Shown here piece after piece: positions 24,301-36,300 of a stretch of 64,000 bases of DNA. This DNA is from Chelonoidis abingdonii (Eukaryota; Chordata; Testudines; Testudinidae), in NCBI RefSeq assembly GCF_003597395.2, contig NC_133770.1, forward strand, positions 15,049,432 to 15,113,431, given 5' to 3'. The position numbers and the translations under genes are program-made. Below the pieces are notes generated by a model that was not told the origin of the DNA, made no database searches, and worked only from the letters and a program-made list of their open reading frames with translations. Positions within the stretch are counted from its first letter, which is position 1; every line of letters begins with the position of its first letter.

Positions 24301-27300
24301 GCTCATACAGTAAGGATAAGATCATTTCGTTATCTCTGCATTCAAATACTAGAGTGATTGTAACCAGGGGTGAAAGTAACTCTGAAGACTTACCATACTG
24401 GGGCCAGCTCCGTCCCATGGAAGGGGCGGGGCTTCAGGCAGAAGGGGCGGGGCTGGTGGGTGAGCATCTCCCAGCCAGCCCTTCAGCAGTGATTTAAATG
24501 GCAGCATTGGCGGCTGGAGCCCTGGGCCCTTATAAATCGCCAGTCCTGGGGCAGCAGCTCCCTTTGCCTCCCCCCACCTTCGGCAGCCGGGGGGTGGAGA
24601 AGCAATGACGTTAAAGCACTGCCACGGCAGTGCCTTAAGGATGGTCCTTTGCCACAACAATACTTTACTCCTTCCCCACCTCCCCGTCAGCGGCCCTGCT
24701 GGTACAGACCATACCGGCAGGGCCGCCGACAGGGAAAGCAAAAGGGGCAGTACTTTAATGTGGGCTGCGTACAGGCCGGTACCGGCTTCGTACTGGTATA
24801 CTGTACCGGCCGGTACCAGCTCACTTTCATCCCTGATTGTAACTCAAACCAGCCAAAACTGATCATTTTGGCAAAGCAGCTCCATTTGCTGCACACCTAG
24901 GTAGAGTAGGCATGTTTATGCAAACACAGCCTGCACGTGAAGTCTTTTCTCCCAGCATATGTCTCACTAGATGTCAGGAGAGAACTCATTCAGACCCTGC
25001 TTCCATCATTTGTTTTCAAAAAAGACTCTCACAAATAACAAGGGAAACTAAGGGCTTGAGCTTGAAAACCCTTGTTTATGTAAGTAAGAGCAACTCAAAT
25101 GAGTAAGAGTTTTAACATCAAGCCCTGGCTGACTATTCTGACAATAAACTGTCCAAAGCAAAATATAACCAACTGAAAAAATAGGCAAAAAACCCCATAT
25201 TTTTCTCTAATCTCTCTTAGGTACTATCTATAATAATACTAGGTAAATATTTTCTTGCACAAGTGCATTTTTCCCCCCAGTTAACTGTCTTCAGTTAAAA
25301 TGAATAGCAGTATGATTTTCCTGTACTTAGGCGGCGATCATCTCTTTTTGACAAAGGAACAGAAAAAGTATTATAATGCCCTGAAGAAACTTGGATCCAA
25401 GAAACCCCAAAAACCCATCCCACGGCCATTGGTAAGTCCATCCTGAATCACTTTAAAACAAATATGCATAATCAGTGACTATTTTTAGACCTATATATCA
25501 GCTGGAAACACACATTCAAAATGAGATCTGATGAAATTATGCATTGTGATTAATATTCTTCACTAATTCAGACCTATTTCTATTTTTGACTCAATTGCAA
25601 ACTGATCCTAATTTCGTCTAACATTTTTATTTCTAAGTGTTCACCAAATACATAGGGAAAATATTGGCATCATATCAGGTGTTTGTGAACTGTTTGTGTT
25701 CACTATTTGCTGCTCACAGTATGATGATGGTCACCTAAAGGTATGTCTACACTGGAGCTGGAGATGTAATTTCCAGCTTGGGTAGACACACCTGCACTAA
25801 CTCTGACTGAGCTAGTGTGCTAAAAATAGCAGTGTAGCCTCCCCAAGTGCAATCCTGTTTTAAATCCTAGCTACAAACTTGTGGGAGTTAGCCCATCCTT
25901 CCACCTGCACTGCTGCAGCTACCCTCTTATTTTTAGCAGAATATATCTGCCCAAGCTAGAAATTCTAGCTCCAGCTAAGACATACCCTAAATCAGTGGTT
26001 CTCAAACTTTTTTTCCATGCACCACTTGAAAATTGCTGAGGGTCTTGGGGGACCACTTAATGATTTTTCCAAATGTTGTTTTTACCATTAGCTAACTATT
26101 ATAAAGTGCTTTGGATAAGAGCACTATATAAAAAAACTTTATAATTAACTTTTTTTGTTCTACAAATAAAAGCACATAAATCATATTTTAATATCAGTAG
26201 TCTTACCTTTCTAATGCGATGGATGTGCCCTCTCTCCCCTGCCACAGCAGCCCCTTAGCTGGGGCTGCGAAGGAGGGGGTCTCTCCCACACCACAGCAGC
26301 CACAGAGCTGAGGCTGGGAAGGAAGACTGTCTCTCCCCGGCAGCCCCAGCCCTGGAACTGGGGAAAGTCACATCTTTCTCTGGCTGCTGCAGCCCTGCAC
26401 ATCCCAAATTGCCACCACGCTCTCTTCTCATCCCACTGTGCCCTCCCACCTACTCCCTATTTCCCCCAAGGACACCACATCACCTTATGTGTGCATCTTC
26501 TCCAGGTCCAGGCACCTAATTAGTGGGGCCACGCCTGCGCAGCTCCACTAATTAGGTGGTTGGCCCTTCGTTCTCTTGTGTGCAGCCGCCCAGGCACGCA
26601 CCTTAGAGGGAACTATCTGCGAACCACCTGAATGGAGCTTGTGGACCACTGGTGGTCCACAGACCACAGTTTGAGAACCTCTGTCCTAAATCACAAATAT
26701 GATTTGCGTTCCTTGACTAAGTTACTGCAACTTTTAAAATAGGTGAATAGTGATTAACAAATAACTCATGCCCAGTATTAAATTTCAAATGAATGCTTAT
26801 TCTCCCTTGACTGCTTGTCCATATATATAGTCCATTTTTGGGGGAGTGCACATGTACTCGACACCGAGGTCTTTTGGCCAGCAGTGTCTGATAGGGCTTG
26901 CATACACCCTGTGCCCACTTGTGCTCAGCTACTGAAAGACCATGAAGGATTAACCACTACTTTGTTCTTTCTCACCACTTATAGCTTTGAGACAGAATTC
27001 CAGTATCCACGTACCACACTGTTTCTTTTTGATAAAAATATAGTTAATATACTTAGTTGTCTGTTGATACCTCTTTTTTAATAGATTTCATTTTTTGGGT
27101 GGAAGATTTTAGTACTTGTACCTTCCCTTGTAAATATTTCTTGATCAGGATCTTGCCAGCACCAGGGCATGAGGATGTCACATTCAAAGTCTTCTGGATT
27201 TAAATATTGCCCCTTTTGTGAGCTGTACTTTCTATTAATGATGAGCACAATAGGTCCATTTTTGGTTTGGGGAAGACCCATATCCTGAGTAAATACACTG

Positions 27301-30300
27301 TGTACAAGCCCTTTTCAAAAAGAACTTTAAAAGCCAGAGAGGTGAAGCTTAAAATGTTTCTGCTTGACCACACTATGCAGCCTGCCTCAGACCCAGGTGA
27401 TACTGACTGATTGACTGACACACACATGCCTGTTGTGTCCAGAGATGCCCCTGTGAGCTCAGCTTCAGTTAGCTCCAGGGTGCCACTGACTAAGCCACAG
27501 ACTTGCAGGGATTCTGGTGGGACTGTCCTACAAAGACTGTCACAGTTCTGTGGTAATTGCTCCTTTAATCTGCCTTATGTGGTCTGCTCCAGGAATGCCA
27601 TCTCAGGCCTCTAGCCGTCACCTCTCTCTAGGCAGGGACCCACGTTCCACTTTCTCTTAACCAGAGAGCTGCAGATTCCCTGCAATCCACTGTGATTATC
27701 CCAGTAAGGTCTGCCTAACACCCAACCCCTCCTCTTTGCTTTCTCTCTGAAGGACAATGACAGTAATTTATCAGGAACCGAACAGCTCTTCCAAAGCCTA
27801 GTACATTTATTTAAAGTCAAAAGCATACAGAGAAAACATATAAAATAATAAAAAGGTCTAAACACACACTAAATTTTCCAGAAGTCAGCCATCAGTTTGA
27901 TGACAGGTTCAGGTCTTTCTAAACCTATCCTCTCTTTAAGCAATGGATCATGTCCATTTGTTGAATTAAAAAGAAAGCTTCTCTGTCAGGATAAACTCAG
28001 CTTTTTATACCAAAACTCTTGCTTTGTCTCCTAGCCTCCTGAAAACAGGTTCAACCAATCTCTACCCTTCTCCCCGGGAGGTCAAGCCTTAAAATTAATA
28101 CGCAGCCTGTTTAAGACTAACATAAGGAAGTACTACTTCACACAATGCACAGTCATATCTACATAACCAGCTTTGAGATTTGAAATTAATCGCCTGCTAG
28201 TAAACCATAACACACACATACATATAACATATGTTGATACAAAGGGCTATTAATATTCTGTGGTCTTATATCATCTGGCCCACCTCAATATAATGGTCTT
28301 TGAAGTTTTCATGCTTTCAAGGCTGACTCAAACATTCAGATAACATTCATAATATTAAATTCAATAGTCTCAAGATAAGCCTTTATTGTTCATGTTTGCT
28401 AAAAAGATTTTGAAGGGAAGGAGTTCTCTGAAAACACCAGCTCAGTGTGCAGCAGCAACCAAAAAAGACAACAGACCCATCAGGAATCATTTGGAAAGGG
28501 ATAGATGATAAGACAGAAAATATCATAATGCCACTATATAAACCCATGGTATGCAACACCTTGAATACTGCATGCAGTTCTGGTCACCCCATCTAAAAAG
28601 ATATATTAGAATTTGAAAAAATACAGAGAAGGGCAGAAAAAATGAATCCAGATATGGAACAACTTCCATATGGGGAGAGATTGAAAAGACTGGGGATGTT
28701 CAGCTTGCAAAAGAGACAAGTAAGAGGGGATATGATAGAGGTCTATAAAATCATGAATGGTGTGGAGAAAGTGAATCAGGAAGTGTTATTTATAGGACTG
28801 TTGATTAATCACAGTTAACTCACCTGATTAACTAAAAAATAATCGTGATTAAAAACAATCATGTTTAATCGCAGTTTTAATTGCTTTGTCAATAGAATGC
28901 CAATTGAAATTTATTAAATATTTTAGATGTTTTTCTACATTTTCTTATATATTGTATTCTGTGTTGTAATTGAAATCAAAGTGTATATTATTTTTTATTA
29001 CAAATATTTGTATTGTAAAAACGATAATCAAAAGAAATAGTATTTTTCAATTCTTTTCATGCAAGTACTGTAATGTAATCTTTTTGTCATGAAAGTGCAA
29101 CTTACAAATGTAGATTTTTTTGTTACATTTCTGCACTCAAAAACAAAACAATGTAAAACTTTAGAGCCTACAAGTCCACTCAGTCCTATTTCTTGTTCAG
29201 CCAATCGCTAAGACAAACAACTTTGTTTACATTTATAGGAGATAATGATGCCCTCTTCTTATTTACAATGTTACCAGAAAGTAAGAACAGGCATTTGGAT
29301 GGCACTTTTGTAGACAGCACTGCAAGGTATTTACATGCCAGATGTGCTAAACATTTGTATGATCCTTCATGTTTCAATCATCATTCCAGAGGACATGATT
29401 CCATGCTGATGATGCTCATTAAAAAAATATGTTAATTTGTGACTGAACTCTTTGGGGAAGAATTGTATGTCTCCTGCTCCGTTTTACCCACATTCTGCCA
29501 TATATTTCATGTTATAGCAGTCTCAGATGATGACCCAGCAGTACATGTTCATTTTAAGAATATTTTCACCGCAGATTTCACAAAATGCAAAGGAGGTACT
29601 AAAGTGAGATGTCTAAAGATAGCTACAGCACTTGACCCAAGGTTTAAAAATCTGAAGTGCCTTCCAAAATCTGAGAGGGACAAGGTGTGCACCATGCTTT
29701 CAGAAGTCTTAAAAGAGCAACACTCCAATGCAGAAACTACAGAATCTGAACCACTAAAAAAGAAAATCAACCTTGTGCTGGTGGCATCTGTCCCAGATAA
29801 TGAAAATAAACATGTGTTGGTACACACTGCTTTGGTGGTTGAAGTATGAAGGGACATATTAATCTTTAGTGCATCTGGCACATAAATGTCTTGTGATTCC
29901 AGCTACAACAGTGCCATGAGAACTCCTGTTCTCACTTTCAGGTGACATTGTAAACAAGAACTGGGCAGTATTATCTCCTGCAAATGTAAACAAACTTGTT
30001 TGTCTGAGCGATTGGCTTAACAAGAAGTAGAACTGAGTGGACTGGCAGGCTCTAAAATTTTACATTGTTTTATTTTTGAATGCATTTTTTGTACATAATT
30101 CTACATTTGTAAATTTGTAAATTCAACTTTCATGATAAAGAGATTTCACTACAGTACTTGTATTAGGTGAATTTAAAAATACTATTTCTGTTTTTTTACA
30201 GTGCAAATACTTGTAATCAAAAATAAAAATAAAATGAGCACTGTACACTCATCCATCTGATGAATTGGGTATTCACCCATGAAAGCTCATGATCCAAAAC

Positions 30301-33300
30301 GTCTGTTAGTCTATAAGGTGCCACAGGACTCTTTGCTTCTTCTAGCTAAGATGGTTAGGGATGCAACCTCATGTTCCAGGTATCCTTAAACATCTGAGTG
30401 CAGGAAGCTGGAACTAGATGATGGGATGAATCATTCAATAATTCCATTGACCACTGTCAGAAGACAGAATACTGGGCTAGATGGACCATTGGTGTGATCC
30501 AGTATAGCTATTCTTATGTTTTGTATTCCTCTAAAATCAGAAGCAGACCTCTTCATACAGCTTCTGCAAAAAATTGGTCACAGTTGCCTCTTCTCTTCAT
30601 TCCTCATCTAAATCCACTCCACAGCCTGGTTCAGGTACCAGGTATACACACACACAGAGGTACACACACATTACACAGTCATTCCCCACTATTACAGAAT
30701 CCCATAGTAAATTGGATTTCGTTGTGGATCGGGAACTAAGTGATGGTTAATCCCACACTGCCCTTTAGACCCTCGGAACATGAATACAAGGGCATCCAGG
30801 GTGCCTATGTGGACCAACAGGCACTGCTGAACAAAATCTCAAGGTCACGAAGTACATGTGCACTACCAAGAGTGGTATTTGTATATGGACAGCATATCTT
30901 AAAGAATTCCAGTTATTGTAAAGGCAAGTAATTGTTCTATGTTCAAATTTTTGAAAATTTCAGGATTCATTAACATTTTCGTGAATGGATGATTGTCTGA
31001 ATACTTATACATAACAAACAATATCCACAAATAGTAGCAAAATTGAACTTGGAGTTTGGTTTCATAAATTAATTAGTGAATCAGGTTTTTGCTGTTTTAC
31101 TAGCTCTAATAAGAACTGTTTACACTAATAATGTTTGTTAAAACAATGTTTATAGATATAAGTTATAATACACTCTGGAAATTCTCTGCTGTGTAATTTC
31201 CATTAAAGAACCAGGATTGTGTGATATGTGGAAATACTAGGTGAAGCTTTCAATCTTGGATGTCTGTGGTGTCACCTAAAAATATCTTTCAGGAACATTA
31301 TTGTGATATTTATTTTCCCTTGAGTTACTTTCCTGAAGGTAGAGATTTAATTACATTACCACTTTTGTGTTGCTTGATTTTTATAACTAGCACTAATGAC
31401 TATTTTCTTGTTATCAGAACAAATACCAAGGATTTTTTTTTGACGTTGTATCAAGCAAAGCTTTTGAGATTACCATTGTGACTCTCATCTGCCTTAACGT
31501 GATCATTCTGATGTGGACCAGTGAAGAGAAATATGAAGACTACAAGGATATTCATGAGATCATCAACAAGGTCTTTGTTGCCATATTTACTGGAGAGTGC
31601 ATCATGAAAATACTGGCTCTAAGACACTACTTCTTCACAGATGGCTGGAATATATTTGATTTACTTGTTGTGATCCTTTCATTAGCTAGTAAGTAAAATT
31701 TGCTGTTAGGTCAAGAATTTTGTTTTGCCAGCACCAAGCAAACAAAAGGTTAAAATGGAGATTTGTTTTACCAGTAGTAAATGTTCATGTAAATCACATA
31801 GACAAACTCTGGTTCCATTGGAATTGTTCTATTCCAGGCGTAGGCAATTCGTTCCAAATGAACAAAGCAAGCAAACAAAAAAGCAAATAATTCCCCTTTC
31901 ATCTCCCGCCCAAGAAACAAACAAACAAACAAACAAAAAACCCCCACCACATTGCTTTCACTAGTGTCTTTGGAAAAGAGCAGAGATAGACTGATGGGTA
32001 TAGTTTTCAATCTACCCATAAATGTTTCCTGGGAAAAGAACAAGTTTGGGTTTTATGGAGTAAATAATATAGTAAGCAGCAGTTCTGGTCTGTTATATTA
32101 CAGTAACACTTTCATATAGTTATTTGTACTAAAACAGTGGCTACCCTTAAAAATCTTTGCTTTCTCAACTAGCAAATAATTAATTTTACTGCATTTTTCC
32201 CAGTATGAAGTATAAGAAATATCACAGTAATACCAGTTAGACAAAAAGATACATATGTGAAGATGTTAATGATGGCCACTGTGTAAATTTTATACGAAAA
32301 TTCAGATATTTATTTAATTTCTGTTTAAAAAATCAAGCTACATCCTGACAGGTACTGAACCATGAAGTTCACGAGAGTTGGAGTTGCTCAGCAGCTCTCT
32401 GGATTTGGCCCGTTATTTGTGAATGTTGAGAATATAATTGTACGTGGTCTTTTCAAATAAAACTGGGTGTCAGTAAAATATAGTATTAGTAGGTGAAGGT
32501 AGATAATTACTATTAGAGAACTGAAGGTGGATATACTTATTTTCAGTTCTTCCTTGCCTGTCCCGTTTAAAGAGAATTCCTGCCATGTTTCTAGTTGCTT
32601 AAACCATCCCTTTTTCTTTCCACAACAGTGAATCACCCACCTCTTTAAATCTTCCACAACTTTTTGTGAAGCACTACAATCTTCCCCTTCTGCTGGGCCA
32701 ATCCTCTCTGCTTTTATCTGTGCTCCTTCCACTTTCTCCCTGTCTCTGGTTTCCTCATCAGTCCTCTGGTTTGTGTATACTTTCTACCCAGTCACAGATT
32801 GTATAATGGATCATTCACCAGAACTGACAGACAAAACGCTTACTCTCAACTTCCTCCCTTGTTTCTGCATAGCACACTAAGCTATCCCACAAACCTCAAA
32901 AAAATGTCTAGTTCTCTGATGAGTAGCTACATGACATCTGGCATCTATACCCCTGCTGTGTTGCTGAATGTACCAGTTACTCTAAATCCTAAAATGCCAT
33001 TAATTTCATTTTAAATTCAGTGAGTGATAGAAGCATAGTCATGTGTGGTGGGGGATCAGAAATGAAAGGGTTAATCTGCTGCTATTTTTTATTTTTATAT
33101 TTACTGCTTGCTAATTCCATCAGGAATTACCAGCGATACCAGGAATTAATGGATGTCCCTCAGTTAGCATCTAGGTGGGCCTGGCGAAGGAGTCAAGGGT
33201 CACAGTTTCAGATAAAATATTGAAAGTGAGGTGCAAGCCATATGGCCAGGCTTCCTGCACATGAGGCCTGAGGGGCAGAAAGTGGGTGTTTTAAGTGGTT

Positions 33301-36300
33301 GAGTGCCAATTAATTTTGTCTCCAGAATCATTAAAATATTGTAGTCTAAACAGAGAAACAAGAAATGGTAAGCCAAATCTTGATAATTGTCTCTCTCACG
33401 GTCAATTCAGGGACATGACTCCCAATATTTTAGTTACATGGGGTTCTTTCCATGGCTGAGAGTACATCACAATTAAAGACAAAGTAATCATAATTATTAA
33501 CTATGACCATTTTATTATTAATGAAAGAAAAAACAAATCACAAACAAGCCTCAGATAATGGTTATTTCAGTTACAAGCTCTTTTTAATGCCTGTCTGGGG
33601 AGAATTTACAACAGAGATTACACCTTTGAGAGTTGCGCTTCCCTGAGAGGAGATGTTCTTCTTTAGGTAAACGTTAACCAAAGTATGTGGTTCCCAATAT
33701 CAGTATTGATTATTGACTCAATGTAGCATAGGTAACTAGCACAGTTACAGAGGGGCAAAACAATTTCATTTAGAGGTAGGTGAATCCTGTTTAGTTTATC
33801 ACAGATAAAGTTGAGTACTCTTAACTAAGGGTGGTCTGCAGTACAACCCTAAGTGTTGTAGTTAAGTCAGCCTAAGTGCTGTCAACTGGTGTAGACAGCC
33901 CTAGGTCTATGAAAGAATTCTTCCATGGACCTAGCTACCGCCTTTCGGGGAGATAGTGCAGCTGTGCCTCTGTAGCATTTCAAGCATAGACAAGCCCTAT
34001 GTCTCATGAAACCAATATTTTAGGCAGTTATTTAAAAGAAGTTATACAAAGAGCTGTCTTGAGAAAGGAAAATTAATAAATATTAAGAATCTTAAACTTG
34101 AATAAAATCCCATTATTTTTGTCACTTTATCAAGGTTAGCTGATGTGTCCTCTCTAGGAATATATAGTCCAAATGACCTGGTGTACCAGGACAAGTAGTT
34201 AATACCTTACATTGCAATAGCATTTCAATAGCCCATTAAAATAATTACAAGGAAAATTGAATCTAATCCCTTGGCAGTGCTTTTGCAAACTCTATCTCAT
34301 CAGTATATGTTGCAAAATCAATGCTGGACTGGAAAGTTGCCTCTTTTTTATGCTGCATCTTGGTTTATTTAGTTCTCTGTTCTTCTTAGCTATCTGGTTA
34401 CTTTTGCAGTTTTCTTAGAGAGCAGAGATGAGCTGCTGAGCTTAGATAAGGGTGCGGTGAAGTGTGTTGCTGTTGAAATTAAGAGATGGGACCAAGTGTT
34501 GCTACTTTCTTGCTCAATTCAGAGAGATTTATAATATTCTATTTATAATCTCATTGAAGGAGGAAAACACACCTCTTTTAGAAGTGTGACTAGATTCAAA
34601 TATCAGCCACTTTCACCCTCTCATTGGCTCAACACCCTCCTGGAGTTGTTCTGGTCATTGTCTTCAGCTCAGGAATGAATATGATTTAAAATTCTGTTTC
34701 AAATTCATCTCAACACCACTATTCCCTATAGAAAGGGGTTTCAGCTCTTAAAATAATCTTTTAAAACATAAATTATGAAGTCTTTAAATTTGAATAGTCA
34801 TCAAGTAAATTATTGTCCTTTCTTCTTACCAGTCCTTATCAGACCTAAGTGTGCTCTCTAAGCTTTGCCGTGTACTGGGGGAGCCTATGCTAAGGACACC
34901 TGGTTTCATTCCTTGCTCCAGGTATCGTAAGCCGATGCCCATAAATGATCATCACTCTTGCTCTTGAAGTGTTTGGGTGAGGTTTACATAAGACAGGTGT
35001 CCAGTTTTCTGAGGCTTCAAAACTAGAACAAAGCAGCAGAGAGAAGAGTGACTTATATATATCCACAGGGAAACCACTCTTCACCCAGCATTGAAGCCTG
35101 CTTGGTCAGAACGCAGGAGTTCCTTGATTATTCCTTGTAGAAGTGCTTCCCTGGTGTTGCCTGAGGACAGAAATCAAAGACAGTTTTGATTTTCTCAGAC
35201 ACCTCTGCCACAGATGTTAGCCGCTCCAATACCAAAAGCAGAGCACACCTTTTGGCTCACTGCTCCCCAGAATCACCACATAGGGCCTCTCCTAGGACAG
35301 AACCATTGACTCTGGTACCCATCCTGGGCTTGCTGAGACTGGCTATTTCATCAGTGGCAACTGAGGATCCATCACCCTTGATTTCTGCAGGGCAACGGAT
35401 CTCATTGGTGCAAACAACACCAGAGGCCTACGCAGCCATGAAGGATCTGTTGCGCCACTTTGAACTGCCTTCACCACAAATTAAGGCTGACAATGCCCTA
35501 CTGGGGCCATCATATGCAGTATAGACTTTGACATTGATATTAGAGTCTGTTACAGTACCCACAACTTAAGATCTAGTAGCATCTTCCTCAGCTTCCTCAA
35601 TGCTGGCACCTGGATTTCCAGTCCCTTGTTCCACTGCAGTTTACAATACAAATAGATAGAAAGCCCCTGTTGCTACCACCAGTACTACAGTCTCTATGTA
35701 GATCACAGGCTATATCTACATTACTGCGGTAAGTTGACCTACGCTACGCAACTCCAGCTATGTGAGTAAAGTAGCTGGAGTTGACGTACCTTAGGTCGAG
35801 TTACCACAGGGTCTACACCGCTGGGGGTCAACGGGAGAAAATCTCCCATTGACTTACCTTACTCTTCTCTTTGGAGGTAGAGTATAGGGGTCGATTGGAG
35901 AGTGATCTGCAGTCGCTTTGGTGGGTCTTTACTAGGTCCGCTAAATCGACCGCCAGTGGATTGATTTCAGCGCGTCGATCCCTGCTGTATTGTAGACCTG
36001 CCCACAGTCCTGGTCTCTGATTGCTGAAGGGGCTTTCCAAAGAGGATGGAGTTAAGCTGTTCTCAGTGGTGGCACATGACAGAACAAGGAGCAGTGGTCT
36101 CAAGTTGCAGTGAGTGAGGTGAAACACTATTTCACTAGGAGGGTGGTGAAGCACTGGAATGGGTTACCTAGGGAGGTGGTGGAATTTCCATCCTTAGAGG
36201 TTTTTAAGACCTAGCTTGACAAAGCCCTGGATGGGATGATTTAGTTGGGGTTGGTCATGCTCTGAGCAGGGGGTTGGGCTAGATGACCTCCTGAGGTCTT

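Larger units (their letters stand above)
22786..25326 (+). other. AT-AC intron of the sodium channel gene
   Basis: The 2541-base intron between the S6 exon and the inactivation-gate exon starts ATAAGT and ends in gtac. This is the AT-AC type II intron known in sodium channel genes (SCN4A intron 21, SCN5A intron 25), spliced by the major spliceosome. These ends give the in-frame product QQRKK-LGGDH. Shifting both ends 4 bases to GT...AG (GTATTG at 22790, ttag ending 25330) also gives an in-frame product of the same length reading ISGDH. The intron holds a complete hAT element (24365-24835) and GC-rich repeat debris at 23000-24250. Confidence 0.88.

Noticed and set aside
24349..24741. 130-codon minus-strand ORF
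   Set aside because: It falls in a hAT-type element with perfect target duplication.
25331..25431. Using the AG at 25330 with the ATAAGT donor start (AT-AG intron)
   Set aside because: It shifts the frame and hits TGA within a few codons; only the AT-AC pair or the GT-AG pair shifted by 4 bases keeps the frame.
31478..31696. Stand-alone small protein starting at an internal Met
   Set aside because: It is the domain IV S1-S3 exon of the sodium channel; the upstream in-frame sequence and splice sites show it is internal.
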